Assembly (NCBI GenBank): GCA_022376925.1
Contig: JAIOJX010000005.1
Coordinates: 158,735,501 to 158,799,500 of the forward strand
Direction: 5' to 3'
DNA length: 64,000 nucleotides
Source: Tragulus kanchil
Taxonomy: Eukaryota > Chordata > Mammalia > Artiodactyla > Tragulidae
The notes under the pieces: generated by a model
Databases searched by the model: none
Told to the model about the DNA's origin: nothing
Seen by the model: the letters and a program-made list of their open reading frames with translations, nothing else
Part shown: positions 49,831 through 60,600 of the stretch, piece after piece
Numbering within the stretch: position 1 is the first letter of the stretch
Layout: each line of letters begins with the position of its first letter
Position numbers and translations under genes: made by a program

Positions 49831-51299
49831 CACTATGATTTGTTAGGCAAATCATAGTTCATAGAAACTGCCATGTTGAAAGCACCAAAAAAGCAGCCCC
49901 GGTTGCTTATCAGTCAAGTATGGTATGAGCATTGCTATTCCTCCCTACCACCAAACTAGCCTTGCATTACTTAGAACCTTGCTCAGTTTCTAAGTTCTGA
50001 CAGAGATCTTTTAATAAGGGTTCCACTCATAATAATGGCCCCAAGGACATAAACATGTTGCCAGGAAACAGACCTCTGATAGGTCCTGGGCATTAGCTGC
50101 CATTGGCAGCTACTTTCTTTGAGCCACATGTTTTCTTAGGAGTTACAATCTGAGGCTTGTGACACCAGATTTTCCCAGGGCAGCAGACTGATGTCATTCA
50201 CGTGATGGTACTGAGCACTCTGAAGAGCTCGCCAGCTACACCCTGAAATCCCTGAATGCAAAGGGAAGCTTCCCACATATAAAGCCTCCGTTTCCCCATC
50301 TATAGAGAATGGTTCCCACTTAAGATTCTTGTAGAATTACATAGTCCATGAAAGCACTTAATAACACAATTATCTCCAAGTCAAAAAGAAGGGGAGATCC
50401 TAATCTAAGATATTTTCACATCTCCAGAACTTTTGGTAATACTATAACTTATTTTTCACTCATATCCATTCAACAGGAATTTCTGAGAAAGGCATAAAGA
50501 TGAGAAAGTGAAAACTGATTGTTTTGGTCATAACCTTAGAATATGACTCCACAGAAATCTACATTAAGATTCACTTGTCTCTGATTCCTACCTCAACCAT
50601 CCCTACCATCTGAAAGACAGCAAAGATATACCCTCAACACATCATCCCAAAATACTCTCACCGAAAATAATCATTCCTCACTGCCTCCATGCACCTCCAA
50701 ATATACTCTTTGGAAAATAAAACCAAAAAAAAAGAGCTAAATCACAAAAACTGCCCTTCAAAGTCTCCAGTTTCTTTCCAATAGACCTAGAATCATAAGT
50801 TATAATGGAAGCACCTGTCAGGTAAAACGGGGTGAGACTCCTTAAAAACTCCAACAAGGAGAATTTAAACTGTAACTACAGGTGGAAAAGTTGATTTCCC
50901 ACCTCATACATTTTCAGTCTAATTCAAGGGTGCCAAGTAATTATATAAGCTGGTCAAGGTGAATATTTTTATCATTTATTAAACAAAAAATGGGAGAAGA
51001 AGGGAATCTGAGCCAATTAAACACTCTCACGTCCTAAACCAAGCGGACGAGGTTTTCCTGACCAGGAAATCTCACAGACCTTCTGTAACGTGTTTTGAAT
51101 AAAGGTGAGACCTCAGAATCTCGTAACTACCCGAGCCTGGGTTCTGAGTTCGACCTTTAATAAAAATGGGTGACGTGCGAACAGCTTCCTGAAGGCAAAT
51201 GGGGCACTAGGATATAATTTAGGAAGTGATGATGCAAGTCTCTGGAGGACAGGGAGGAGGGGAGGTGAAAAAGTCAGAGGAAATACCCTCCCGGTTCCT
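49831..51299. other. Unassigned intronic sequence next to exon 1
   Basis: Unique-looking sequence free of recognised repeats and duplications, leading into the CpG island. Conserved intronic enhancers may lie here but none can be shown from one sequence. Confidence 0.45.
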
Positions 51300-51634
51300 G
51301 GGCACCGGCTCAGACCAAGGAAGGGAGGAAGGGCTGGCCTCCGCAAGCCAAGGGAAGGGGGCACCCCGGCTCCACCCGGAGGTGCCAACGCCGCCCCCTC
51401 GCCGCTGCCCGCAGCCCTGCCCCCTAGCCCAAGGCCCGGGCGGCCCCTTTCGGCCCGAGCCTCTGGCAGGCGAGTCCCCGAGGGTGGCAGCGAACCCTGG
51501 GCAGGGCCTCCTCCGGCCCCCCAGCTCCCACACCGGGCGCCCCTCCCCACCGGCCCGGCCGGGGCCCAACCCCCGGGCCCCGGCCTCCCCAGGCCCCGAG
51601 GCCTGCCCCGGCCCCCGCCCCCACCCAGCCGGGC

Positions 51635-51640
51635 ACTTAC
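51635..51640 (-). other. ZFAND3: Splice donor of ZFAND3 exon 1
   Basis: The minus strand reads TTCTGGGG then GTAAGTG, a consensus 5' splice site. Cutting after the last G before GTAAGT leaves the reading frame in phase 2 within the Gly codon that follows FW, as expected for this protein. Confidence 0.9.
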
Positions 51641-51711
51641 CCCCAGAAGCCGCAGGGACAGCGAGGCGGCAGACTGGGCGCTTTGCTGCGCTCGCTCCCG
51701 GCGTCTCCCAT
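51641..51711 (-). CDS. ZFAND3: ZFAND3 coding exon 1 (partial gene)
   Basis: On the minus strand the ATG at 51711-51709 sits in a strong start context (ACCATGG) and opens 71 coding bases. They read MGDAGSERSKAPSLPP followed by RCPCGFW and two bases of a Gly codon, so the exon ends in phase 2. This matches the N-terminus of AN1-type zinc finger protein 3 (ZFAND3, also TEX27) as I remember it. The family protein is about 227 residues, with an N-terminal A20-type zinc finger and a C-terminal AN1-type finger, and has been described as nuclear and linked to transcriptional regulation in islet cells and to type 2 diabetes loci. Cys18 and Cys20 are the first metal ligands of the A20 finger; the rest lies in later exons outside this window. 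The exon occurs once and is not inside any duplication. Confidence 0.93.
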
Positions 51712-51794
51712 GGTGCTCGGCGGCGGAGCTCGGCGGCGGCAGCGGTGGCAGCGGCTGGGCCTGGGCCTGGGCCCCGCTCGGAGGAGGAGGCGGA

Positions 51795-51830
<36 letters not shown>
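51795..51830. repeat. (GGC)12 triplet tract, (GCC)12 in the ZFAND3 sense strand
   Basis: Twelve uninterrupted GGC units on the plus strand follow an interrupted GGA/GGC stretch from 51778. In ZFAND3 orientation the tract lies about 84-119 bases upstream of the ATG, so it probably falls in the 5' UTR and reads GCC. Such tracts are often length-polymorphic, and collapse or expansion in assembly is possible. Confidence 0.9.
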
Positions 51831-51835
<5 letters not shown>

Positions 51836-52614
51836 GGGGCTCGGGGCGGGGGGAGGGGAAGGGAGCGGGCGCGCGGGCGGGCGCGAGTCCGGGGCTCCGA
51901 GCCGGGATTCCAGGCCGGTCAGCTGGAGGCGGGCCGCACCACTCGGCCTGCGGAGACGGGGGGGCCGGGGGGAGGCGCGGAGAGGAGAGGGAGCGGAGCC
52001 GAGGAGGTGGGGCGTGCGGGTGAACCGAGGACCGCGGGGGAGGAGAGAAGACCCGGCGCCCTCGGCAGCTCCCACCGCCGCTCCCAGCCAGAGCGATGTC
52101 CCGTGCGGCGGCGCTGGGAAGGACCCGAGGTCCCCGCCGGCTCCGGCGCAGCAGCGGCCTCTGTGAAAGCCGGGGTCGCGCTCGCTCCGTAACAGCCTCC
52201 CCTCCCCCCGGCGGCTGCGCTGGCCGGACAATGGCCGCTCCGCCCCCTCCCCGCCTCACGCACCCCTCCCAAGGAGTCACAATGGTCTCGCCCGGGGGAG
52301 CCGCCGCCAAAGCCCAGCAGCTGATCAGCTGGGATCCGGGCGTGCCACTTTGTTCAGCTCCTCAAAGGAACAGGATGGGGCCGTGGGCAAAGCCGAGACC
52401 GTAGGGTTATCACTCGGCGACGGGCCTCTGAGGCTGTCATATTCTTGGAACTTTTGTGATCTGAGGGAAACTTACCTTCCCCTGTCTGCAAAAGAGGCGC
52501 ACGCTTCTAAGTACTCTGGGGCACTTTGCTGCCCCCGAAACGGGAATGGTACGCCCCAAGCGAGAGGGGGAGGAGCAGATTAGTTGTTTAGGGTAAGTTG
52601 GGCCAGTCCCAGAG

Positions 52615-52705
52615 CGGCGGCCGAGCAACGCGCATGCGCCCGGAGACCCCTAAGCCGGCGCGGGGTGGGGCTCGGAGCAGCGCTTTTAAACCCGGAAGTG
52701 GGGCT
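52615..52705. promoter_or_regulatory. Second promoter-like element with NRF1 and ETS sites
   Basis: Upstream of the main CpG island this short GC-rich block contains the palindrome GCGCATGCGC (52630-52639), the canonical NRF1 core, a CTTTTAAA box (52683-52690) and an ETS core CCGGAAGTG (52692-52700) on the plus strand. A donor-like GGGTAAGTT lies near 52590 and a pyrimidine tract ending in CTTTCTAG near 52833. NRF1 plus ETS is typical of human and mammalian TATA-less promoters, so this could be a divergent promoter opposite ZFAND3 or an alternative upstream start. No transcript is shown by the sequence. The block is repeated at about 53826-53912 by duplication P. Confidence 0.5.
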
Positions 52706-53825
52706 CGGTCTTCTTAGGGCTGTCAGGGTTTTCGGCTAACCCGCTAGGTTCACGAACTCTACTCTTGGTCCTGGGCGATGTCGGGAAGATTTCCCAACGA
52801 ACTTCTAACCTCTGAAAATTCTCTCTTTCTAGGTCTCCCACATCCAGCTCACGCTTCCTGCTCCACCCGGAGAACTGGTCTCCCTTTGGCCGTGATGAAC
52901 TTAAGGGAATGTCCCTCCCCACCTCCGCACTAAGCACCGGACTGAGGCAAGAGGGTAGTGTCATGGTCCAGTTTCGTGCCCCTCTAATTTTCTTGGTGTC
53001 CCTAGTCTCAGAGACACAAGTCCATTCCATTTGCCTAAGCTAGGACAACCTCTCTTCTTACTGGAGTGGTGGAAATCAGTGATGGAAATTGGCAAGTGAC
53101 CAAAAAGTTTGAGCCACTAAAAAACAAATCCTTTAGCGGTCGTTGTCTTTTGTCCTGAACCCATTCTGAGCTCCATCCAATCGTGAGCAGAAGGCGAGTA
53201 TTGGTGACTGATTGCAACAAGGAGCCAATTTCCACGAGACCTGGAGAAATGACCCATAGCAGAGTCCCTTATGGGTGAACTTCTCAGTCCCTAGGAGGCT
53301 TCCTGTCTTTTTTTTTAATCTTTCTTTTTTCTTTCTCCACAGCTTAGCATGTTCACAGACTCTCTTGAACCCCGTCTACGGAGACCTTAAAACCCTTTTC
53401 TTGGCACAGAGAGAAGGAGGGCGTGCCAGTTGACAGTCACAATCCCTGTTGTAAACAGGCGTTGCTTTCTGTCCCTCCTGCCCCTCACCAATTAAAATTT
53501 TCTAAGTAGTCCCAATTATTTAAAGTTCTATAGATTTCTCTTTTAATGCCTGGGTTTCCATTCATAGCATTGCTAATATACTCCCTCTAAATAATCTGAG
53601 AGCAGTGAGGGGCCTGAAGAGAGATCTTAGGAGCCCACCTACCTCCTACCTCTTAAATAGCAAGGATCACACTTTTGTGATCTGAGAAACTTACCTTCCC
53701 TGTCTGCAAAGAGGCGCACGCTTCTAAGTACTCTGGGGCACTTTGCTGCCCCGAAACGGAATGGTACGCCCCAAGCGAGAGGGAGGAGCAGATTAGTTGT
53801 TTAGGGTAAGTTGGGCCAGTCCCAG

Positions 53826-53912
53826 AGCGGCGGCCGAGCAACGCGCATGCGCCCGGAGACCCCTAAGCCGGCGCGGGTGGGGCTCAGCAGCGCTTTAAAC
53901 CCGGGAGGGGGG
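53826..53912. promoter_or_regulatory. Duplicate copy of the NRF1/ETS element, ETS site altered
   Basis: This is the second copy of the 52615-52705 element within duplication P. The NRF1 palindrome is intact at 53843-53852, but the ETS core differs (CCCGGGAGGGG in place of CCCGGAAGTGG) and several single bases are missing nearby. Those small losses look like noisy sequence, so I regard this as an assembly duplicate rather than a second element. Confidence 0.45.
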
Positions 53913-54500
53913 CTCGGTCTTCTTAGGGCGGTCAGGGTTTTCGGCTAACCCGCTAGGTTCACGAACTCTACTCTTGGTCCTGGGCGATGTCGGGAAGATT
54001 TCCCAACGAACTTCTAACCTCTGAAAATTCTCTCTTTCTAGGTCTCCCACATCCAGCTCACGCTTCCTGCTCCACCCGGAGAACTGGTCTCCCTTTGGCC
54101 GTGATGAACTTAAGGGAATGTCCCTCCCCACCTCCGCACTAAGCACCGGACTGAGGCAAGAGGGTAGTGTCATGGTCCAGTTTCGTGCCCCTCTAATTTT
54201 CTTGGTGTCCCTAGTCTCAGAGACACAAGTCCATTCCATTTGCCTAAGCTAGGACAACCTCTCTTCTTACTGGAGTGGTGGAAATCAGTGATGGAAATTG
54301 GCAAGTGACCAAAAAGTTTGAGCCACTAAAAAACAAATCCTTTAGCGGTCGTTGTCTTTTGTCCTGAACCCATTCTGAGCTCCATCCAATCGTGAGCAGA
54401 AGGCGAGTATTGGTGACTGATTGCAACAAGGAGCCAATTTCCACGAGACCTGGAGAAATGACCCATAGCAGAGTCCCTTATGGGTGAACTTCTCAGTCCC

Positions 54501-56735
54501 TAGGAGGCTTCCTGTCTTTTTTTTTAATCTTTCTTTTTTCTTTCTCCACAGCTTAGCATGTTCACAGACTCTCTTGAACCCCGTCTACGGAGACCTTAAA
54601 ACCCTTTTCTTGGCACAGAGAGAAGGAGGGCGTGCCAGTTGACAGTCACAATCCCTGTTGTAAACAGGCGTTGCTTTCTGTCCCCTCCTGCCCCTCACCA
54701 ATTAAAATTTTCTAAGTAGTCCCAATTATTTAAAGTTCTATAGATTTCTCTTTTAATGCCTGGGTTTCCATTCATAGCATTGCTAATATACTCCCTCTAA
54801 ATAATCTGAGAGCAGTGAGGGGCCTGAAGAGAGATCTTAGGAGCCCACCTACCTCCTACCTCTTAAATAGCAAGGATCACACTTAGTTTAGCGTCCTCCT
54901 AAAGAGGTTCTTACTGATAAAAAGACAGCGATTGCAAAAATCAAAGCACTTAAAGCCAAAACACTCCCCAAATGTGAATGCTGATTTATTTTTCAAAATA
55001 TTTAGTTTTGATTTTGTGGATTTTCACAAGCCTTCAATAAATATTTCTGTCAAACGCCTCTGGAATGGATGAAATCATACAGCACACCTAGCTCTCATTG
55101 GACCTGTGTTTCCTTAAATCTTCACTTAAACTGACAAAATTGCCACATTCATAAAAGATTTACAGCCTTTAACAAACATGAAGTGGGACTCTCACTGTTG
55201 GCACTTTGATGACTTTGTTTTCTACGTGGGAAAAAAAAAAAAAACCTAAAACCAAAAGGAAATTTTTATGTAAATCATGAGTGTTATCTTACAAACTGCT
55301 TGTCTACCTGTCTGTTTGCCAGTCACTCAATTTAACAAGCATTTATTAAGTACCCAGTATGTACCATGCATTCCTAAGGCTTTGTCCCTCCTAATCTCCT
55401 CTACCCTCATGTCTCACCCAGCACAATCCAGCACCTCCAGTCATTTATTACCTCTATGCCTCCCACCTTCTGACCATTCACAACTGGTCTCTTCTTCCTC
55501 TACCCAGATAGTCTCCACTAAAGGCCTAGGAAATGTATATGTCTGTGTGTTCTCACAAAACCTAGCTCCTAAGGACTGGCTCTTAGAAAGAGCTGTTAAT
55601 GTAGCAACAACCCAGGGGATAGGAGGCTTCCTGTCTTTTTTTTTAATCTTTCTTTTTTCTTTCTCCACAGCTTAGCATGTTCACAGACTCTCTTGAACCC
55701 CGTCTACGGAGACCTTAAAACCCTTTTCTTGGCACAGAGAGAAGGAGGGCGTGCCAGTTGACAGTCACAATCCCTGTTGTAAACAGGCGTTGCTTTCTGT
55801 CCCCTCCTGCCCCTCACCAATTAAAATTTTCTAAGTAGTCCCAATTATTTAAAGTTCTATAGATTTCTCTTTTAATGCCTGGGTTTCCATTCATAGCATT
55901 GCTAATATACTCCCTCTAAATAATCTGAGAGCAGTGAGGGGCCTGAAGAGAGATCTTAGGAGCCCACCTACCTCCTACCTCTTAAATAGCAAGGATCACA
56001 CTTAGTTTAGCGTCCTCCTAAAGAGGTTCTTACTGATAAAAAGACAGCGATTGCAAAAATCAAAGCACTTAAAGCCAAAACACTCCCCAAATGTGAATGC
56101 TGATTTATTTTTCAAAATATTTAGTTTTGATTTTGTGGATTTTCACAAGCCTTCAATAAATATTTCTGTCAAACGCCTCTGGAATGGATGAAATCATACA
56201 GCACACCTAGCTCTCATTGGACCTGTGTTTCCTTAAATCTTCACTTAAACTGACAAAATTGCCACATTCATAAAAGATTTACAGCCTTTAACAAACATGA
56301 AGTGGGACTCTCACTGTTGGCACTTTGATGACTTTGTTTTCTACGTGGGAAAAAAAAAAAAAACCTAAAACCAAAAGGAAATTTTTATGTAAATCATGAG
56401 TGTTATCTTACAAACTGCTTGTCTACCTGTCTGTTTGCCAGTCACTCAATTTAACAAGCATTTATTAAGTACCCAGTATGTACCATGCATTCCTAAGGCT
56501 TTGTCCCTCCTAATCTCCTCTACCCCTCATGTCTCACCCAGCACAATCCAGCACCTCCAGTCATTTATTACCTCTATGCCTCCCACCTTCTGACCATTCA
56601 CAACTGGTCTCTTCTTCCTCTACCCAGATAGTCTCCACTAAAGGCCTAGGAAATGTATATGTCTGTGTGTTCTCACAAAACCTAGCTCCTAAGGACTGGC
56701 TCTTAGAAAGAGCTGTTAATGTAGCAACAACCCAG
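54501..56735 (+). repeat. Direct duplication Q (54501-55615 and 55620-56735)
   Basis: Offset 1119-1120 bases. It chains with duplication P: the block 53291-53674 recurs at 54501-54884 and 55620-56003. Confidence 0.93.
55322..55420 (+). mobile_element. MIR-like fragment (three copies by duplication)
   Basis: ACAAGCATTTATTAAGTACC followed by CAGTATGTACCATGC resembles a MIR or related ancient SINE. It recurs at 56441 and 57543 only through duplications Q and R. Confidence 0.5.
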
Positions 56736-57256
56736 TGGGCATACCAGAGACTCAGAGGGTATTACCTAGATTAATTTTATTACCAAATGTTACTATCTTC
56801 TTTCTGTATAGACCATTCTGTTTGTGCATACTCTGTGGACGTGTGGGCCCCACCAGTCTCACTGAAGCAAACCCACTCCATGTTTGTTGAATGAAAGATC
56901 TAACCCAATAGAAGCCACTCTTAGTCAAGGCTCTTTTGTCTGCAAGTCTAGAAACCCGCTGAAACTTCTTTGTCCCAAAAACAGATTTTTTTTTTTTTTA
57001 GGAAACAGTCTTATGGAATCTAAGGGCACAAAGAGCAACAAGATCTCACAAAGGACTGAAACAAGGATCTAATGTACCAGCAGGAAGCCAAGTAGCTATT
57101 CCTTCATTATCTCTTTTTCTCCGTGGTCCAATGTTGTTCTCTCTACAGAACTGCTACATTCTTTTTTGCAGACCTGCCTTCACTGCCTCTCTGGGAACAT
57201 AGCAGAACATGGCTGTCCAAACTCATTTATCCTCACTCGAAGAACTAACAGAGATT

Positions 57257-57440
57257 GGGACTTCCCTGGTGGTCCAGAGGCTGACTCTGTGGTCTGAATT
57301 CAGGGGCTAGAGTTTGATCCCCAGTCAGGGAACTAGATCCTGCATGCCACAACTAAACAACCTGCGTGCCTCAATGAAGATCAGAGATACCAAGAGCAGC
57401 AACTAAGACCCAATGCAGTCAAATAAATAAATAAAAAGAA
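57257..57440 (+). mobile_element. CHR-2-like SINE
   Basis: GGGACTTCCCTGGTGGTCCA, GTTTGATCCCCAGTCAGGGA and an (AAAT)n end identify it. Confidence 0.85.
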
Positions 57441-58358
57441 ATCAGAAATGGCCAACAATTTAGAATTAGTAGAGATTAATTAGTATCTGTGAACCCCAAT
57501 ACCAAGGAGAAAGAACATTATGGGTCTAAATCATGTCAGTTTGTCACTCAATTTAACAAGCATTTATTAAGTACCCAGTATGTACCATGCATTCCTAAGG
57601 CTTTGCCCCTCCTAATCTCCTCTACCCCTCATGTCTCACCCAGCACAATCCAGCACCTCCAGTCATTTATTACCTCTATGCCTCCCACCTTCTGACCATT
57701 CACAACTGGTCTCTTCTTCCTCTACCCAGATAGTCTCCACTAAAGGCCTAGGAAATGTATATGTCTGTGTGTTCTCACAAAACCTAGCTCCTAAGGACTG
57801 GCTCTTAGAAAGAGCTGTTAATGTAGCAACAACCCAGTGGGCATACCAGAGACTCAGAGGGTATTACCTAGATTAATTTTATTACCAAATGTTACTATCT
57901 TCTTTCTGTATAGACCATTCTGTTTGTGCATACTCTGTGGACGTGTGGGCCCCACCAGTCTCACTGAAGCAAACCCACTCCATGTTTGTTGAATGAAAGA
58001 TCTAACCCAATAGAAGCCACTCTTAGTCAAGGCTCTTTTGTCTGCAAGTCTAGAAACCCGCTGAAACTTCTTTGTCCCAAAAACAGATTTTTTTTTTTTT
58101 TAGGAAACAGTCTTATGGAATCTAAGGGCACAAAGAGCAACAAGATCTCACAAAGGACTGAAACAAGGATCTAATGTACCAGCAGGAAGCCAAGTAGCTA
58201 TTCCTTCATTATCTCTTTTTCTCCGTGGTCCAATGTTGTTCTCTCTACAGAACTGCTACATTCTTTTTTGCAGACCTGCCTTCACTGCCTCTCTGGGAAC
58301 ATAGCAGAACATGGCTGTCCAAACTCATTTATCCTCACTCGAAGAACTAACAGAGATT

Positions 58359-58542
58359 GGGACTTCCCTGGTGGTCCAGAGGCTGACTCTGTGGTCTGAA
58401 TTCAGGGGCTAGAGTTTGATCCCCAGTCAGGGAACTAGATCCTGCATGCCACAACTAAACAACCTGCGTGCCTCAATGAAGATCAGAGATACCAAGAGCA
58501 GCAACTAAGACCCAATGCAGTCAAATAAATAAATAAAAAGAA
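58359..58542 (+). mobile_element. CHR-2-like SINE, assembly duplicate
   Basis: Copy of 57257-57440 in duplication R. Confidence 0.84.
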
Positions 58543-58869
58543 ATCAGAAATGGCCAACAATTTAGAATTAGTAGAGATTAATTAGTATCTGTGAACCCCA
58601 ATACCAAGGAGAAAGAACATTATGGGTCTAAATCATGTCAGTTTGTCTATTCTTGATACAGCCTCCTTCAGTCAGTGGACCGTTATATAGTCAGGGCTCA
58701 TGGTTGCTAGAGGCCCATCCTTGTAGCCCATGGTTCTCAAAAGAACACCAGCTATGTTCTTGGCAAAGATTCTTAAAGTTGTCTACCACAGACCAAAGCA
58801 GGAATAAATCGCAGCCTGAAATTGAAAAGCATATAGAACAATGGGCAAGTTCAAGAATTTTCCAACAAA

Positions 58870-59135
58870 GGAACTGCTACTTAAACTATTTCAGGCCTGA
58901 ATTCAAATGGCACTCCCTCAAGGAAGCCTTCACTGACACCCCACACCAATTAAAATTATGTTATCCCATTTTTATCCTCTGTGGCACTCTTTTCCTTTGC
59001 AGCACCATTCACAGTTTATAATTAAATATTTATTTGTCTCCTCTCCAAAGATCCTGTCTGTTTACTGCTACATACATAATGCCTTGGGCACATTTGGTAG
59101 GCATTCAGTAAATATTTGTTGAACGAATACAAAGG
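58870..59135 (+). mobile_element. L2 LINE 3' end
   Basis: CCTCAAGGAAGCCTTCACTG, then GGCACATTTGGTAGGCATTC and AGTAAATATTTGTTGAACGA, is the L2 3' end. It follows the last duplication. Confidence 0.8.
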
Positions 59136-59327
59136 CACAGTAATTTGTTCATCAACGTGAGACTGGTATATGAATTGGCATCCTAATCAGACTGTTGTGG
59201 GGAAATGTCTCCATCACCACCCAACTCCCCTCAAGGCACTGAAACTCTCTGTGAGCTTTTATGTCACATTGCAATTGTAAGAAATGAGATCCAGTGTTCA
59301 TCTGCTTCCTTTTATTATGTTCCTACA

Positions 59328-59440
59328 TGCTGAGTGGCTTCAGTCGCGTCCAGGGGGTCATCCCAACCCAAGGATCGAACCCGTATCTCCTGCACTAGCA
59401 GGTGGGTTCTTTATCACTAGCGCCACCTGAGAAGTTCCTA
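59328..59440 (-). mobile_element. Bov-tA SINE fragment, reverse
   Basis: GTGGCTTCAGTCGCGTCCAG joins directly to CCCAACCCAAGGATCGAACC, so the middle of the element is missing; it ends with the head GCGCCACCTGAGAAGTTCC. Confidence 0.82.
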
Positions 59441-59847
59441 GATGGCTACTAACTCTTCATTTGTAGTTCCTAAGACTTCTTTATAAAGAGCCCTTGAACC
59501 AGTTCCTATTAAGTGCTTACTTAATTGGCCCAACGCTCAGAGAGGACATAAATTTCAAGGCATCATCCAATTAGGGGGCACCAAAGTGGGAGGGTAATTG
59601 GCAGAAGTACTTCCGTCACAATTGTCGACTATTTTCTGCTATGGATTACGTTCCAAATGAACCTGTGATGTGACTCCTGGGGGTAGTTTGCAATCACCAT
59701 TGGCCTAAAAGGGGCCATCTGCATGCTCCACAGGGTTGAGGAAAGGATAATACTAGTGCTTCACCCCCCAGAACTCTTGAAGAACCAACTGAGGTGGTCT
59801 GTGAAAGAGCTAGGTGTGGTCCAAGGGCAGAAACTCAGAAGGGCTTT

Positions 59848-59935
59848 TTGTTGTTCAGCCCCTAAGTGGTATCTGATTCTTTGAGACCCTGTGGACTACA
59901 ACACACCAGGCTTCCCTGTCCTTCACTATCAGAAG
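59848..59935 (-). mobile_element. Bov-A/ART2-type fragment, reverse
   Basis: TTTGTTGTTCAGCCCCTAAG and CCTGTGGACTACAACACACC are diverged reverse Bov-A sequence. Confidence 0.7.
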
Positions 59936-60035
59936 TGCTGTTTTCTCGGTAATATTGAGTCTAAAAACCTCGGCCCTGAAAGTCACAACCAAAAAGGAGG
60001 CACAAGTAGAGACCTGAGACAAAGCAAATGGTTCT

Positions 60036-60180
60036 CCAACTCTGATTCTGATTCTGATCCTTGCCCCATGACTCTCTCTAATTTCCAGTTCAAATCTTTT
60101 CATCATTATCATTCATTCTAACCTGGGATATAGTCCCAATGTCCAATCCAAACTCTAACCTCAATCCTTATCCTCATCCT
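60036..60180. repeat. Degenerate CT-rich hexamer tract
   Basis: CTGATTCTGATTCTGATCC and later CCTCAATCCTTATCCTCATC form irregular six-base units, a decayed simple repeat. Confidence 0.6.
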
Positions 60181-60299
60181 AATATTATCTGTAAAATTTA
60201 ATCTTGGATGGCGAGCCCAATCTCAACTGTAGTACTCGGAGCTAAAAAAGCTCCTTGCCTTCCCACTGTCTTACTTTCCCTCTCTCTCTTTTCTAAATT

Positions 60300-60599
60300 A
60301 TTTTTTTATTTACTTTTTTTTGCCTGTGCTGGGTCTTTGTTGCCGTGTGTGGGCTTTCTCTAGTTGCAGTGAGCAGGGTCTACTCTCTAGTTGCTGTGCT
60401 TGGGTTTCTCATTGCAGTGGCTTCTCTTGTTGTAGAGCACAGGCTCTAGGTGCGTGGGCTTTAGTAGTTGCAGCACGTGGGCTCAATAGTTGTGGCCCTT
60501 AGGTTTATGAGGCATAGGGGATCTCCCCAGGTCAGGGATCGAACCCATGTCCCATGGATTGGCAGGCAGATTCTTAACCACTGGACCAACAGAGAAGCC
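60300..60599 (-). mobile_element. CHR-1 SINE, reverse
   Basis: Repeated CTAGTTGCAGTGAGC-like and TAGTTGCAGCACGTGGGCTC units, then GGTCAGGGATCGAACCCATG and GCAGATTCTTAACCACTGGA are a reverse CHR-1. Confidence 0.87.
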
Positions 60600-60600
60600 A

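Larger units (their letters stand above)
1..51640 (-). other. ZFAND3: ZFAND3 intron 1 (5' part, runs out of the window)
   Basis: The region lies directly downstream of a canonical donor (GTAAGT on the minus strand, first base 51640) that ends the recognised first coding exon. No second exon, which should continue the A20-type zinc finger, is visible between here and position 1, so I treat the whole stretch as intron 1. Its content is AT-rich unassigned DNA plus many SINEs, L1 and L2 pieces, one solo LTR and one MaLR-type LTR. Fifteen of the window's direct duplications fall here, so the real intronic length is about 17 kb shorter than shown. ZFAND3 is known to be a large gene with long introns, which fits. 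That the whole stretch is intron is inferred from one exon. Confidence 0.75.
51300..52350 (-). promoter_or_regulatory. ZFAND3: CpG island and promoter region of ZFAND3, including presumed 5' UTR
   Basis: About 1 kb of very GC- and CpG-rich sequence surrounds the start codon, in sharp contrast to the AT-rich flanks. It contains GC-box-like runs (for example GGGGCGGGG near 51842) and a YY1-like ACAATGGCCGC near 52227, and I see no TATA box close to the start. This is typical of a broad, constitutive CpG-island promoter. The transcription start cannot be fixed from sequence. If it lay upstream of 52231, out-of-frame upstream ATGs would overlap the main start codon, so a start downstream of that point is more likely. 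Long open frames on both strands here (up to 372 codons) come from stop-poor GC-rich sequence, not from genes. Confidence 0.85.
52450..54884 (+). repeat. Direct duplication P (52450-53674 and 53671-54884), promoter flank
   Basis: Offset 1221 falling to 1210 bases. The second copy lacks single bases at several homopolymers. It copies the NRF1/ETS element but not ZFAND3 exon 1. Confidence 0.93.
52706..58350. other. Upstream flank of ZFAND3, largely duplicated
   Basis: Apart from a MIR-like stretch and a SINE, no gene or repeat is recognised. Almost all of it lies in duplications P, Q and R, so the true span is about 3.4 kb shorter. Frames of 60-130 codons recur only because the DNA is copied. 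Confidence 0.5.
56441..58647 (+). repeat. Direct duplication R (56441-57545 and 57543-58647)
   Basis: Period 1102 bases with almost no differences. It chains with duplication Q through 55322-55615, 56441-56735 and 57543-57837. It is the last duplication; 58648-64000 has none. Confidence 0.93.

Noticed and set aside
51113..52310. Long minus-strand open frames of 372 and 363 codons and plus-strand frames of 265 and 169 codons in the CpG island.
   Set aside because: They are low-complexity Pro/Ala/Gly/Arg translations of stop-poor GC-rich DNA that overlap the real exon in other frames and run through its splice donor.
52096..52404. 102-codon plus-strand frame upstream of ZFAND3 as a divergent gene.
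   Set aside because: Arg/Pro-rich translation of CpG-island DNA without supporting motifs.
961..58647. Regularly spaced repeats as a satellite array or CRISPR-like system.
   Set aside because: Each unit is unrelated to the other seventeen; only the pairwise copy is shared, and the host is a mammal.
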